A DNA stretch of 64,000 nucleotides from Hansfordia pulvinata (Eukaryota > Ascomycota > Sordariomycetes > Xylariales): NCBI GenBank assembly GCA_006538405.1, contig BJKQ01000002.1:1364001-1428000 (forward strand), written 5' to 3'. A program made the position numbers and the translations under genes. Of the stretch, positions 45,647-57,346 are shown in pieces. Under the pieces are notes generated by a model, which was not told the DNA's origin, did not search any database, and saw nothing but the letters and a program-made list of their open reading frames with translations. Each line of letters begins with the position of its first letter. Position 1 is the first letter of the stretch.

Positions 45647-48220
45647 GATTGTCGCGGCCGAAGAAGGGGAATTCTTGTTAAGGAGAGTAACGAGCGCGGG
45701 ACGGCTGACGAGTCCAGTCTCCCGGGACAGTGGGAAAGCGGCGCGGGACGACCTTATAATAATCATGCTCGTATCGCACCACCCACTCACGTCGACGCCG
45801 GGCCCCGAGATGCGAGGAAGGGGGGCCTATCCACCTCGCCGACCCATGTGGCTAGCTGGCATGCGCAGTAGTGTCGAGCAGAAGCCGGCGGCGGGCTGCT
45901 AGTAAGACAATCTAAACGTGGGGGAAGCTGGCGGCTGGCCATGTTCCATGCCTTACCCCTTGGGAGCAGGGCAGCCGATGGGTCTGGTCTGTGTCTGGTC
46001 GGGTCTCATGGCCGCCCAGCCGAGCACAGTCGTGGTCTGGTGGTACTCTCTCGGGGTCGGGGGTGTGGCCGGTGCCCGTGTGGAGTGTGGGTATAGTCGC
46101 CGCCGCCGCCGTCGTCGTCGTCGTCGAAGAAGAAGAAGCAAGCAGCGCAATCACAGACACGAGCCCGAGTGGCCAATGCCCTGTTCCACCCTCGCCAAGA
46201 CGACATTCCCAGGGGAGGCCGCGCTGTGCTGATGACTTGACCCTGGGGTGCCTGGGTGCCCTGCCGGCCTGGCCGCCCTGCGCAGCCGCAGCACCGTGGC
46301 CACCCTGCCGCGCCGGGGGGGTGAACACCCTGCACGCCCTGGTGAATCCCGACTGCGACCTGCCTGCCGGGGGTGCATGGCACGCATGGTGATCGATACC
46401 CACGGGTGTCATGGGCTCGAATAAGGTTGTAGTGGCGGAATCTGGAGCGGGGCGCTGGGGGGTCCGGCTGGCGGGCGAATCGCACGCCCCGTCGCGCTCC
46501 CAAGCTCCCACTCGTCCGCCCACAGCGCGTGCGAGACGGTAGGGGTGTGAGTGGGCAATCTCAATAGTGCCCCGACTATCAGGTACCTCCCGGTTCGGCT
46601 ATCAGTAGATCCGTCGATCCAAATGACACATCTTCGATCTGTCACATCCAGAAAGATCGATTTTTCCGTGCGACGAGCGCATCGCCGTGACGGCAGGATG
46701 GGAATGGAAGGCGTCTGCAGGCCGACGATATCAAGGCGAGAGAGCAGCAGCAACTCTCATCGCGTGGCGGTCGGAGGTTTCTTCTGGGGAACGGGCGCGA
46801 TACTCGTAGACGCAATGCAAGGCTGCTGCGTGCTGTTGCTGTGAGACATGCGTGCCCACGCGCGGCGCGTTCGGTCGCCGGGCCAGGGAGGGGAGGAGTG
46901 CGTGAGAGGGAGAGAGAGAGGGGAGAGGGAGAAGAAAGTAAACAAGATCTAAGCCAGGAAGCGGATCGCGGCGGGCAGGTCGCCCCACAGCGGGGGCCCA
47001 GTGGGCGGGCGATACGTACACACGAGTGGAAGGTACGGGGTCTTGCCCGCCTGTAAGATGGCGCTCGCCTGTCCCTGACTGGTACAAGTACTCGTACGCC
47101 TGGCTAGCATCTGGAGGGAGATCCCGCCGCGCTAGGGGCTTTCGGGAGATGGCGCGCTGTAAGAGCCCCTGCTGGCGCGCTGCTGGTGCGCTGCTGGCGC
47201 GTGCTGGCTGCCGTACCACTACCCGAATGTGGTGCTTGCAATCTCGAGAAAAAAGAAACCTCTCGCGGGCTGTACGACTAACCCTGCTCGCAGCATGGTC
47301 AGGACATCACCCAGCAAAATCTCTGCCGCCCTAAAGAAAGCATCATCACACCAGGCACCACCATTACCTACTCGTACAGGTATCGCCGCAACACAGCACC
47401 GCGGAATGCCCGAATCTGCGTCATCCACTTACGAGTAATCCCAGCACCACGCGGAATTCCTGACGAAAGAGCCAGCCAGTCGCCCGTTACCAATCATCAC
47501 GAGTACTCGAATCCTCTCACTCCCCCGGTCGTGGTCTTGCTCAACTCCACCGGTCAAGGTACCCGAGCACAGTCATCACTCGAATACCCATAGATGCCCC
47601 TCAAGGGTCAACACAGCTAGCTGCCTACCCCGACAGGCCCTGTCGATGTCGGGCAGCGAGGATGATTCGTACGGGACCTTTCCGCCATCAGACCAGGGCG
47701 GTTCGCGATGCGAGTCCCAGATGAACGAGCAGCTGGCTGTACTCGTAAGGACGGAACTACGCACTACGAGAGTATAGGGACGGAATCAAGGGAACGCCCC
47801 AGGGTCGCGTCTCTGACCCCACGAGACACTCGTCCTCCCCTCCCTTGGCAGCACGGGCGGGCGTGATGCCGACGGATGAACGACAGGCCACAGCAAGGGC
47901 CAACCCAGCATCCCCCCGGGTTGGAGCAGACTCACGCGCGCAGACGAGCCTGTGCTGGTCGGCGACTGCCTGGGTGGTGTGCGTGCGTGCGCGAATTTCT
48001 CGTTTCACCGTCTCTCTCTTGCAAGGGAGTTGCCTGCCACCTTGGACCGTGGTTCTGCCCACCGACGGACGGCAGTCTAGCCTGTCTCATCGCAGGCTTG
48101 CGATGGTGTCCCGTCCCGCTCCCTCCCTCTCTGCCGCCGCCGCGGCACAGCATGTGGCGAGATACTGGATCAACCCTCCAAGACACCCTCACGTGGGCCC
48201 GCGAACACGTTGCCCTCGTG

Positions 48221-48223
<3 letters not shown>

Positions 48224-48260
<37 letters not shown>
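48224..48260. repeat. (GA)18 microsatellite
   Basis: Perfect GA array in the gene-poor region. Confidence 0.95.
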
Positions 48261-48263
<3 letters not shown>

Positions 48264-48569
48264 AAACGACTTTTCGGTGCAAGCCGTAGCTGAAGACGAG
48301 ACGGGCGACTGGCCTTTTTTTTCTTCCCCTTTCTCTCGCTCTCTCCCTTCTCCCCGCCCTGGCGTGTCCCCTCTGAAACACTGGTCGTGAGCCCGTCTCG
48401 CCGATGAAAGAGGCAGCGCACGCGAGGTTCCCACCGCCCGCCCCAGAGCGATGTCCGCACTCAGCAACACTCACGCCAGAGTCTTGCCGGTCTCGGCGGC
48501 ATTCCTGGTCTGCGGCGCGAGGACGCCAGTTCAAACCTCGTTCTCCATCTCTGACCAGCCGGTGAGCGA

Positions 48570-48594
48570 CCCTGGCGGCATTCCTCCGCCAGGG
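48570..48594. other. Perfect 9-bp hairpin
   Basis: CCCTGGCGG, a seven-base spacer, then its exact complement CCGCCAGGG. No run of T follows, so it does not look like a terminator; function unknown. Confidence 0.7.
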
Positions 48595-48927
48595 CGAGAG
48601 CACCCCGTCGCGCCCCGTCCGCCCGCGGCCAGGACAGCAAAGGCGTCGGCGACCTCGCGCTACGACCGACAACTGCGCCGTTGAACAAAACGTTAGCCGG
48701 CGCCTGACTGGCGCCTGTGGAAAATATTGGGACCGGGTCAGGGCCACCTGAAGCGGACGCCCGCCAACCATCGTCGCAGCGGGAGCGCTAAGTCAGGGCG
48801 ACTACACTCTGTTGGGCCATCGACGCAGCTTTCAATTTCCGCAGAGCAGAAAAGGAGCAACGGAGAGCCCCGTAGCGAGTAGTGACGGGCGGGTAGGGCC
48901 ACGCCGTGGGGATTCCGTCAGAGGAAA

Positions 48928-48944
48928 CCCCCCCCCCCCCCCCC
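48928..48944. repeat. C17 homopolymer
   Basis: Seventeen consecutive C. Confidence 0.9.
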
Positions 48945-49362
48945 TTCGACGGGCGGGCACTCGCGTTGTTGAAGACCTCGATGAAATCCTTCACTCTCTT
49001 CCCCGGGTTACGGGTAGATGCGCAGATTCTGCAGACCACTCGGTGGGTGCGAGGCTCTCCACGACTTAATCAACCAGCGCGAGCAGGACGGCCGTGCTCA
49101 AACGATAGAGGCATGACGTTTGTAGGGGCCGTCGTGGAGGGTTGCCAATAGTCCTAGCCTCTGGCCGCCCCATACGCGCAGGTAGTCGGTGATAGTCCTC
49201 CACCCCGTCCACTCTTGAAGGCCGCTACGCATGCGCTTGCTTGCATTGTCCTGCATGCATTAGCCACCTCCCCTCCCCCGGTGGGCGATGCAGTGATAGT
49301 CGTAATCTAGACGTCGGCTAACCCCCAAACTTGCGACGAGCCACCACTCCTCAACTGCCGTG

Positions 49363-49382
49363 CCCCCCCCCCCCCCCCCCCC
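49363..49382. repeat. C20 homopolymer
   Basis: Twenty consecutive C, the longest homopolymer of G or C in the window. Confidence 0.9.
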
Positions 49383-49833
49383 TCCCTCTTTCCGCGAGTC
49401 CAATGATGAGCGGGCTGCTCCGTCTCGTACGCCATTCTCGTAGGGCCATCACCACGGCTGCCATGCGGAGCACACAATCCTATCATTGACGAGTCGAATT
49501 CGATCTCCCACGGACGGCAGAGCAGAGGAGAGGAGAGATCCAAGATAGAGAAAGGAAAACACTTCGCACTATTGAAATCTCATAGGCGTACACTTACCTG
49601 AAGTGGCTGGCGTTGGCGATTCTCGTCGAATCAAGCAACTCGCGCCGGCGTTGCGAAAGCGTGGCAATCACGCCATGGGGCACACCTCTCTCCTCCTTCC
49701 CTCCTCAAAAGAAAAAAAAAAGCACACATTCGTCTATTCATGGCCAGCCGGCCGCCCGGTGGGATGATGTAAAGGCAAGGTCAGGTGCGAGTGCTTGCAG
49801 GTTGGCCCTATGACTCGTACGATACGGGGGGCG

Positions 49834-49864
<31 letters not shown>

Positions 49865-51408
49865 ATCTTTCCAGTCCAGTGGGCGTGGGGGTTGGGAGGG
49901 TCCATCAACGGCGAACGGCGAACGGCCTGCGAGCACGACGCCCGCCCCTTCTCCTCTGTCTCACCCGAGATCTGTGCTTATTAGAGCAGGACAGGGGGGG
50001 CGTGTACGAGTATGTCTCTCACTCTCTCTTAAGTGCGGGCAGGTCTGATCTCGTGTCTGGTATACAGCGATGCTCGGACCCCCCCCCCTAAGGGCGCATT
50101 GAGACTACGAGCTGGGATGTTTTGCATACGAGACCCCTGGAGCGATGAGAGAGGGTCGTCGGCGGGAACCGGATCCACGAAAGAAAGAGGGGAGAAGGGG
50201 AGAAAAGGTGAGACTGAGACAAGCCGGACATTATCGCTCGGTACTTTAAAGCCATGGCAGGGCGGCATGAAGAGTCAAGAGGACGGTGGAGGGGCGGGGA
50301 ATAGGGGAGAATCCGTCAACCTTAAAGTGGCGTTTCACCTACAGGGCTGCTGTGGGTTGAGAGACACATGTCGGTGTGTGTGTGTGTACTCGTACGAGTA
50401 TGTGTATATGTAGGTATGTGGCAGAGACGGGGTTGCAAGGAAGTAGTCATCAGGGAGCGTGTCTCACCGCGGCGGGCCAGGGCGCAGAAAGCCCATCTCC
50501 CACAGCACCGGGAATCCGGATCCTGGGGCACAAATTGCCATCCATCTGTCTGTCTGTCTGTCTGTCCGTGGCCGCACGCGGCGGCTGTCTTGGCGCTCCG
50601 GCTGTCTTAGACATTTCCTGGAGTTGAGAGGAGAGAGAGGCTGGTTGGGCCGCGGACACTTGGGCGAACCAGGCCCGACGGCGAGGTGCGCCCTCGCGAA
50701 ATACTCATCACCGCCATCGCCCAGCCGCCGTCTTCGTCGTGATGGTGGTGACGGGTGCGCCACCATGCAAGCCCTCTCTGATACGGGTAGTCTGCCGACT
50801 GTGTATGCCGCCGCTTTCCAAGTATGAAGGTATACTCGTAGCTCAGCCAGCCAGCCCTCCCCCTCTCCGACCCCTGATGTTCCAGGGGTCAGTGACTTAG
50901 ACACGTACGTTGTCTCAGTCTCCGCCGACTTTCGCAGACGCTCCTTTCTCGCGGACATACAGGCGACCTGATATGTCGTCGCCGCGCTCAACAACATTCA
51001 TCGAACCTCCAGAGGCACGGCGACCGATTTCGCGAGGATGGGGAACTCCGAGCCAGCGCCTCGAGATCCCTGGCAAGTGCCTTGGCTTTTTTTTATCGAT
51101 GGGAAAACGTAGCGAGCTGGGCTGTACTCTGGGCCACACATTGACGTAGTAGACGTCAGAGGTTCATTACCTAGATGTAACTATGGCGGCACGACACCGT
51201 TGACGGCTGGGAGCACAATCCAGGGCCAGAAGTGGCTGGTTGGGGGGGAGCTTCTTGCCCGGACGACTAATCAGCATCAGGGGCTCATCATACATCCTCC
51301 TCTCCAATGTCTCATAACCCAGCTCTCTGTTACTAATCACCTGCCGCGTCTCGGCCCTCGCGCTCCCTTCCCCTTCCCGATGCCCGTGATAGGGGTGGAT
51401 TCCTAAAG

Positions 51409-52092
51409 ATGAGGAGCACAAGTTCGGCTCAAGACCTTGGAGTCTCGTGGCCGACAGGGTGCCACAGACGCGTCAAGACCCTTGAATTCCTGGGCCAGGA
51501 CGGACGGGATGCTCTACGGGCAAGTGGAATTCGCTGCTTCGACGAGTCAAAGGGCCTTGAATCCAGACTCCGTGGCATGTTGGGCTCCAAACGGAAATGC
51601 CGTGTGCCTTTGACCTCGGGCGCCCCCGTTGTGTTCTCGAGATGGTGTCAATGCCCGGAGACAAGGAGACATTCTCACCGGAGCTACGGAAGCAGGGACA
51701 TTCACTGCTGGAGACGGCCTTTCGGGCTCTCTATACTCCACGCTTGTCCCACGGGAGACCACTTTGCGAGAAGCTTCTCCGATGGGCGCCTCAGCAATGA
51801 CAGGCGCAAGCCCGGGGCGCGAGGAGCTTTATGTTTACTACCTAACGCTCAGCACCATGTGGATGGCCCGGACGAATTTGGTTGATCAATGTGGTTCGAC
51901 TCGGCAACTGGACGTCGGGAACTCTGCAACAGCACTCAATATGGCACCGCCACTCGGGCTTATGACTTGACCAGCAACAGGGCTGTTCGGGTACAAGGAG
52001 GGGGTGAGAGCTCTGCACAGACCCGGCAAGGATATGTCGCTCTTGCTCGTGCACAACGCCACCCATGTCCCTGTAAGCGTTATAGATCATAG
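51409..52092 (+). pseudogene. Possible decayed gene (weakly lectin-like fragments)
   Basis: Fragments in different plus-strand frames read more like protein than their surroundings: ELYVYYLTLSTMW at about 51817-51855, and FDSATGRRELCNSTQYGTAT at about 51892-51950, followed by DLTSNRAVRV. The YVYYLT and DSATGRxE patterns recall blade repeats of fungal fucose-lectin-type beta-propellers, with the frame changing between them. No start, no complete blade and no splice model can be offered. This may be coincidence; kept as a weak candidate only. Confidence 0.15.
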
Positions 52093-53532
52093 CACGGGGC
52101 GATCTTATAGCACATCACTCGACCCTTGTAGAGAAGTCACTTGGACGGCATTCACGAGCTGAGATGCCTGTGATACCGCCGAGGGGGCGGCCCTCGAGCA
52201 GACGCTCATCTCAAGAGGCTTGAATTTCTATCTGTGTACACAGTTCGTTGAGCAATCTGCGGTTGGTGGCTGAGAGACTGGCTGGCTGGCCGGCCAGGAA
52301 CGACAATCGAACCTGTGGCCTGGCCAGCTTGTGCCCCAGAGCTCCTTGCCCGGGTCTCCAAAGGTAGATGATCTAGACCGTTGCCGGAGAGCTAGCAAGA
52401 AGCTTGGGAAGCTTTCATCCTACGCTCGGCACCTGAAGTGCTAAAAGGCCAGGCAGGATCGCATTGCGATTGGCAGCGCGCGCGCGCGCGCGGAGTAGAA
52501 GGCGGCCTTCTGCGGCTGGAATCCCACAATCTCACTAGCAGCCTAGAGGGGCATCTCTGCATCTTTTCGGTCCATCTGTGGCGGATCCATGGATGGGAGT
52601 ACGGGTCCAAATATCAGGTGAAGTGGATGGAGACCGCCTCGTTGGATGTCGAGGAGTCTGTCCGTTGACCTTTGCAAGGTGATGATTGATACATGAGGTA
52701 GTGGTGTTGTGGCGGTGAAAGTGGCGTTCATGATAGGGTATGGCTGTTGGATGTACACTTTGGCGCCAGAATGCGATCAAAGCTACATGGTGATACTCGT
52801 GTGGTGCACGATTAGGTATCTCGAATCGACAGAAGTGCTGCTGCGCCAGCTTCTAACTACCTGCAAGTACCTATGGTCAAAATGCCTGACTGCAACTTCC
52901 GCGATTCGACGACGCGTCGCACAGAGGAAGGACCATCCCACTCTCCCGCGTTCTCGTACATGGACTGGCTGGGAATAGGAGGCTGCAGTTTCATCAATAT
53001 GATCACCGGGATCTTGCCTATTTGGTCTCTCAACAAACCCTCCGATCGCCAGCCATCTGCAGACAGATGCTAGAACCACCGCCTTAGACCCTGCCCAAGG
53101 TAGGTGCAATCGGATGCCCCTCGTCACTAAAAGGGCGGCCCCAACTTTTCCCAGTCGACCCCTCCAGTGGCGGGTTGATTGGGCGACGCCCGCTCCCCGC
53201 CAAATTCGACGCCGGCGTCCCGCAACGTCAACAATCGCCGGGCCGCGAATGCCTTCCTCTGCATCCACCCACACACCCTCACCACCATCCCTCTTCTCGC
53301 CATCACCGCCACTACCGCCATCGCTGGAGCCTCTCTGTCCGTCTCTTCTCCTGCAAACCCCGCGCTCCCGTCCGGACCCACCGGCTAACGTGTGCGCCCT
53401 TTCAACAGCCGCCCGCTTCTGCCCCCCAACGCTCTGCTAGAAATCTGCCCACTCTACGCTCACCCGTCCCTACGAAACTGCGACTGCGACTATTAAATCA
53501 ACTCCCCCCTGTTTCCCTGCCCTACCACCAAG

Positions 53533-54619
53533 ATGGGCGAGTCTCGGTCAGTCCCGCCAGCCCCGGTCGTCACGGGTCCCGCCGTACGCCAATGCACCGC
53601 CTCGTCATGGCACCGCGCTGACAGAATCTCCCCTCCACAGTCAGGAGCTTATTGCATGGCTCAACCAGCTTCTGCAGCTCAACATCCAGAAGGTTGAGCA
53701 GTGTGGTACTGGGTAAGTCGTCCCCTTTTCAGACTCGCCAACTGCCCATCACCACGCGCACACTTGACCTCCGTTGCTGCCGTTGTCACTACTCCGCGAC
53801 ACCCCAATACCGCAATGGAAACAGCGTATCTCGAACCTGCCCACTAACGTATGAAACTCCCGCCACAGTGCTGCGCTATGCCACGTCTTCGACAGCATCT
53901 TCGGCGACCTTCCCATGTCCCGCGTCAAGTTCAACGCCAACACGGAATACATGTACATCCAAAACTTCAAGATTCTTCAGAGTGAGTCGGACCGCTTCTA
54001 GCCGCGCCGGGAACTGTCTCACCAGCGATCCTTGCTGGCCGCGCGCACCCTCCATGTCAGCATCGCTAATCAAAACCTGCTTGGCACAGACTGCTTCGCT
54101 AAGTACAATGTGGACAAGCCGATCCCGGTCGAGGCGCTCGTGAAGTGCAAGATGCAGGACAACCTCGAGTTCCTCCAGTGGACGAAGCGATACTGGGACC
54201 AGCACTACCCGGGTGGCGACTACGATGCCCTCGCGAGAAGGAAAGGTGGCGCCGCCATCCCCAACACGGGCGGAGCCCCTCGCGTCACCACCAGCGCCGG
54301 CGCGCGGAGAGGCGGCACGACCCCCACGACCGGCCCTCGCGTTGGAAAGGCGGCCGGTGGCGGTGCGTCTGCCGCTCTCCTCCAGGAGAACGCCACTCTC
54401 AAGGAGACAGTTGTCGGGCTCGAGCGGGAGCGCGACTTCTACTTCAGCAAGCTCCGCGACATTGAGCTCTTGGTGCAGCAGGCCGTTGAGCAGGACCCTG
54501 AGCTTGAGCAGCAAGAAGACGGGCTTGTCAAGCAGATCCAGACGATACTCTACTCGACCGAGGAAGGCTTCGAAATCCCTGCCGAGGGCGAGGTCCTCGA
54601 CGACCAGGAGACCTTCTAA
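53533..54619 (+). CDS. BIM1: Microtubule plus-end protein EB1/Bim1
   Basis: EB1-family protein that tracks growing microtubule ends and recruits partners for spindle positioning. Four exons: a 14-nt first exon 53533-53546 (MGES plus two bases), then 53641-53712, 53869-53981 and 54090-54619, giving 242 residues. The calponin-homology domain is at the N-terminus (RQELIAWLNQLLQLNIQKVE, ALCHVFDSIFGDLPM, VKFNANTEYMYIQNFKILQ, LVKCKMQDNLEFLQWTKRYWD). A Gly/Thr/Arg-rich basic linker follows (about residues 125-165), then the coiled coil and four-helix dimer domain with the EB1 signature RDFYFSKLRDIELLVQQ. The protein ends DDQETF, an acidic-aromatic tail of the kind CAP-Gly domains bind. Intron borders are all canonical. 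Assignment is secure. Confidence 0.96.
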
Positions 54620-55618
54620 GCGCATGGGCTGGTCTTGCGCGCGCGCGCGCCACGGGAGGGACCAAAGAGGGCTAGAGGCGTCAACGAAGTAATGAAAGCA
54701 TCTACAATTCGCCGTAACAAAGTAATTTATGGATCCGGTCGGAGGGTGAGTGGAAAAGCAGAGCATGGGTACTTGTCAGCAGGCGAACGATGACCCTTTG
54801 TGGACTCGACGGGTGAAGAGTCTGGTGGGCACTGCACTATGGGAGCGTGGCTGTTATCTGTTTAGTTTACGCGAGAACAGTCAATTGAAACTTCTACAGA
54901 TGCACGTCTCTGAGGCCGAATGCTCTTCCGAGCCATAGCCTGCCTTGATTCTTTTCTGCCTGTCGAGGGGTTGCCCTCTTGCGTGTCTGGTCTCATAATC
55001 TCCCCAGCAAACAGCGCTGTTGCTTGCGGAAAGCTCTGGTGTTCATAGCAAGGTGAAGCAGGGCAGGTCCGTCTGGTGTCTGTCCAACGCAACAGAGTTT
55101 GCTCGTCTGCGCCGCCACTCACTGGGCCACCACCGAGCAAGGTTTCCTTCACCTGGGAACCAGCACCTTGCAATTCCCATTCCACCCTTGGGCCAGAGTT
55201 AGTTTGACGAGCCTGTGGGAGCCAAAGTCTAACCGGGACAGCACCCAACCGACTCTCCCATAACTGGGAAAACGCGCCGTGCATTTCGTCGCATCCGCAT
55301 CGACGACGTCGCCACCGCTTCGAGGAGGCATCGCCGTTCATCGCCGCTTTTTCGAGTTCCAAAACGCCGTGCGGGAGAGAAAGCAGAGCTCATCACGACG
55401 TTTCTCAGCGACAGGTCGCCCAGTCTGGGGAAGATCAAGCCAGCCTCGCTTTAACAAAGATATATATATATATATATCTATCTATCTATCGGTCTGCCTG
55501 CCTGCCTGCCTTTCTACAAGTCGTTCCAGAATTACCCCAGCAGCGTGGTGAGTATCAGCCCTCCTCCTCCTCCCGGAACACACCATCCATCTCCGCTGTT
55601 TCCGCGTTGCCACAGATA
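54620..55618. other. Intergenic region between BIM1 and chromo-like gene
   Basis: 1 kb containing the BIM1 3' UTR and the upstream region of the next gene. A compound TA / TATC / TGCC microsatellite lies at 55460-55511. No gene supported. Confidence 0.55.
55460..55511. repeat. Compound TA-TATC-TGCC microsatellite
   Basis: TA units pass directly into TATC units and then TGCC units, about 50 bases. Confidence 0.9.
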
Positions 55619-56724
55619 ATGAGGCTGACGAAGTGGGCGATCTCAGAAAAAAAAAAAAAGGAAACGCGGGCACGCGCCCGTTGGATTAGCAGCCCCGGGA
55701 CCCTAAGGACCGAGATGCCGGACCCCACCACGACGGAGGCGCCGCCGCCGCCGGCAGCAGCGCGCCACCAGAGGCGGAGGAAGAGGGCGGACCCCGCCCG
55801 CGTTGGCGGCGGCGGCGGTGGTCGTGGTGCTGCTGCTGCTCTGCTACCCCAGCGAAGCTCCCTGCGGCGCGCCCTGAGGGAGAGCGCGCGATCCCTGGGC
55901 GCCGGCTCACGATACCAGCAGCAGCAGCAGCCGGAGCCGGAGCCGAAGACGAAGCCGAAGACGAAGCCGAAGACGAAGCCGCCGGGCTTGAAACCCATCG
56001 TCACCGCCACCACAACCACGGGTCTCCGGCCGCGACGCGCCGCCGTCAAGCCGCCCTCTCCCGGCCTCTCCCGCTCGGCGTCTTCGTCGTCGCTGTCGTC
56101 GCTCTCGTCGCTGTCCTCGGCGCCGCCATCGGAGTCGGAGCCGGAGTCGTCCGTCCCGTCTTCGCCCGCGGCCGCCTCGCCCCCTGGGGCTGAGGAGCCG
56201 TGCGGCGGGGGAAATCGAGGGGGTTTTTCTCGGCGCGGCGGTGGTGGATTGAGCCGTGGACGAGGTGAAGGGGAGGAGGAGGACAGAGGCGCCCGAGACA
56301 GGGCCGCCAGCACCTTCAGCAACGGCAGCAGTAGCACGGGCTCCTCTGGTCACACGGCGCGGTCGCCGCGCGGGCACGGCAGGTGGTCCGGGTGGGTGCG
56401 CCGCGGGTGGCACGGGGTCCGCGAGATTGTCGGCGAGGTCCCGGCGCGCGGGCGCGGGGGAGGAGGAGGAGGCGACAAGCTCTACTTTGTCGAGTGGGAG
56501 GGCTTCGACGAGCGCACCGGCATGCCGTGGCCTGGATCCTGGGTGAGTTTTCCGGTGACACCCATGCTCTCTCCTGATCCTGGTCCGGTCGCTTTGTCCC
56601 CCCCCCCCCCTTTTTTCGTTTGCATTCGCTAACAGCGCTTCTGGGATCGCAGGTCAGGGCCAAGGACGTCAGCGCCAGCGCCATCCGCGCTTGGAAGGCG
56701 AAGAACGCTGCCAGCAGGGCTTAA
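55619..56724 (+). CDS. Chromo-domain-like protein with disordered N-terminus
   Basis: Two exons, 55619-56542 and 56653-56724 (GTGAGT...CGCAG, phase 0), about 331 residues from the first ATG. The first 250 residues are low complexity: Arg/Pro-rich, a KTKPKTKPKTKP repeat, a Ser-rich run and Gly/Arg boxes. The C-terminus is the only folded-looking part: VREIVGEV, a Gly-rich loop, KLYFVEWEGFDERTGMPW and, across the intron, GSWVRAKDVSASAIRAWKAK. That is a chromo-domain pattern (the Y-x-V-x-W-x-G strand, then W and the final helix), usually a histone-tail or nucleic-acid binder, so a nuclear role is likely. The intron has an unusual C13T6 tract. The start is uncertain because the N-terminus is unconserved; a shorter protein is possible. 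Confidence 0.7.
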
Positions 56725-57346
56725 TTGCCGCCCGCCGCATGCCGGAGTTGCCAGGTGCGGATACAGCAATCGAGACTGGACTCTATCTGCGGGGTTTGTT
56801 CCGGGCGGAAATCGGCGCGTAGAGAGGAAAAGGGGGTTTTGTTTTCGCAGGGGATCGAGAAAAGGGTTACTTATTACTATCATCAAGTATGGCAAGCCGT
56901 TCTGGAGATTGTCGTGGTGCTGTTACGACAGGCTAGGATGCACGAGGCTCGCGATTGCAGGGTTGGCTGATTGTCGCCGCCGCCTCTTGAAGCTTTCGAT
57001 AGGTCATCTCAGACGTCGCTGACATCGCAAACAGGGAAGATAGCCAATAATCAGTTATCCACAATCCACCACGTCTGCTCCAGCCTGTTTGTGCAATGCG
57101 AGATCCGCTGTTGGTCGAGTGGCTCCGGACAATTATGTGAGGGACGGTTCTTGTAGTTGCCTTGTGTCCCAGAGTCCTGTGTCTCTATTTAAGACGGCTC
57201 GTCCGGCCCCGAAAACGCCGTGCCCCGGAACCTCCAACTTCCAAGACTTTCTCTCTCACATTTTCATCCATTCATCCATTACCATTACCAAAGCGAAAAC
57301 GACAACGCTATCAGCTAATACCTGGACAACTACGAATCAGTTAATC
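56725..57346 (+). promoter_or_regulatory. Promoter and leader of ankyrin gene 1 (duplicated module, copy 1)
   Basis: The part from about 57030 to the ATG at 57347 matches, block by block, the region at 58590-58889 before ankyrin gene 2. Shared pieces include a CATCGCAAACAGGG box, an ACAATCCACCA-x-GTCTGCTCCA block, a CTGTTGGTCG block, the TATA box TCTATTTAAG (57184-57193) and the 5' leader CATTACCAAAGCGAAAACGA. Copy 1 has a small extra ATTACC unit. The rest (56725-57030) shows nothing distinct. Confidence 0.8.
57186..57193 (+). promoter_or_regulatory. TATA box of ankyrin gene 1
   Basis: TATTTAAG about 160 bases before the ATG; conserved in the paralogous promoter at 58743-58750. Confidence 0.65.

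Larger units (their letters stand above)
45647..53532. other. 7.9-kb gene-poor divergent intergenic region
   Basis: Large stretch between two divergent genes. It holds two long C runs, GA and CA arrays, a perfect 9-bp-stem hairpin at 48570-48594, and at least a dozen GTACTCG/TACGAGTA motifs (46800, 47082, 47367, 47499, 47736, 49812, 50003, 50386, 50831, 52793). One segment at about 51400-52090 has protein-like fragments in shifting frames (see separate entry). Otherwise I see no gene on either strand. Confidence 0.5.

Noticed and set aside
48505..48545. tRNA-like B-box (GTTCAAACC)
   Set aside because: The T-stem has a mismatch, and no matching acceptor stem or A-box lies upstream.
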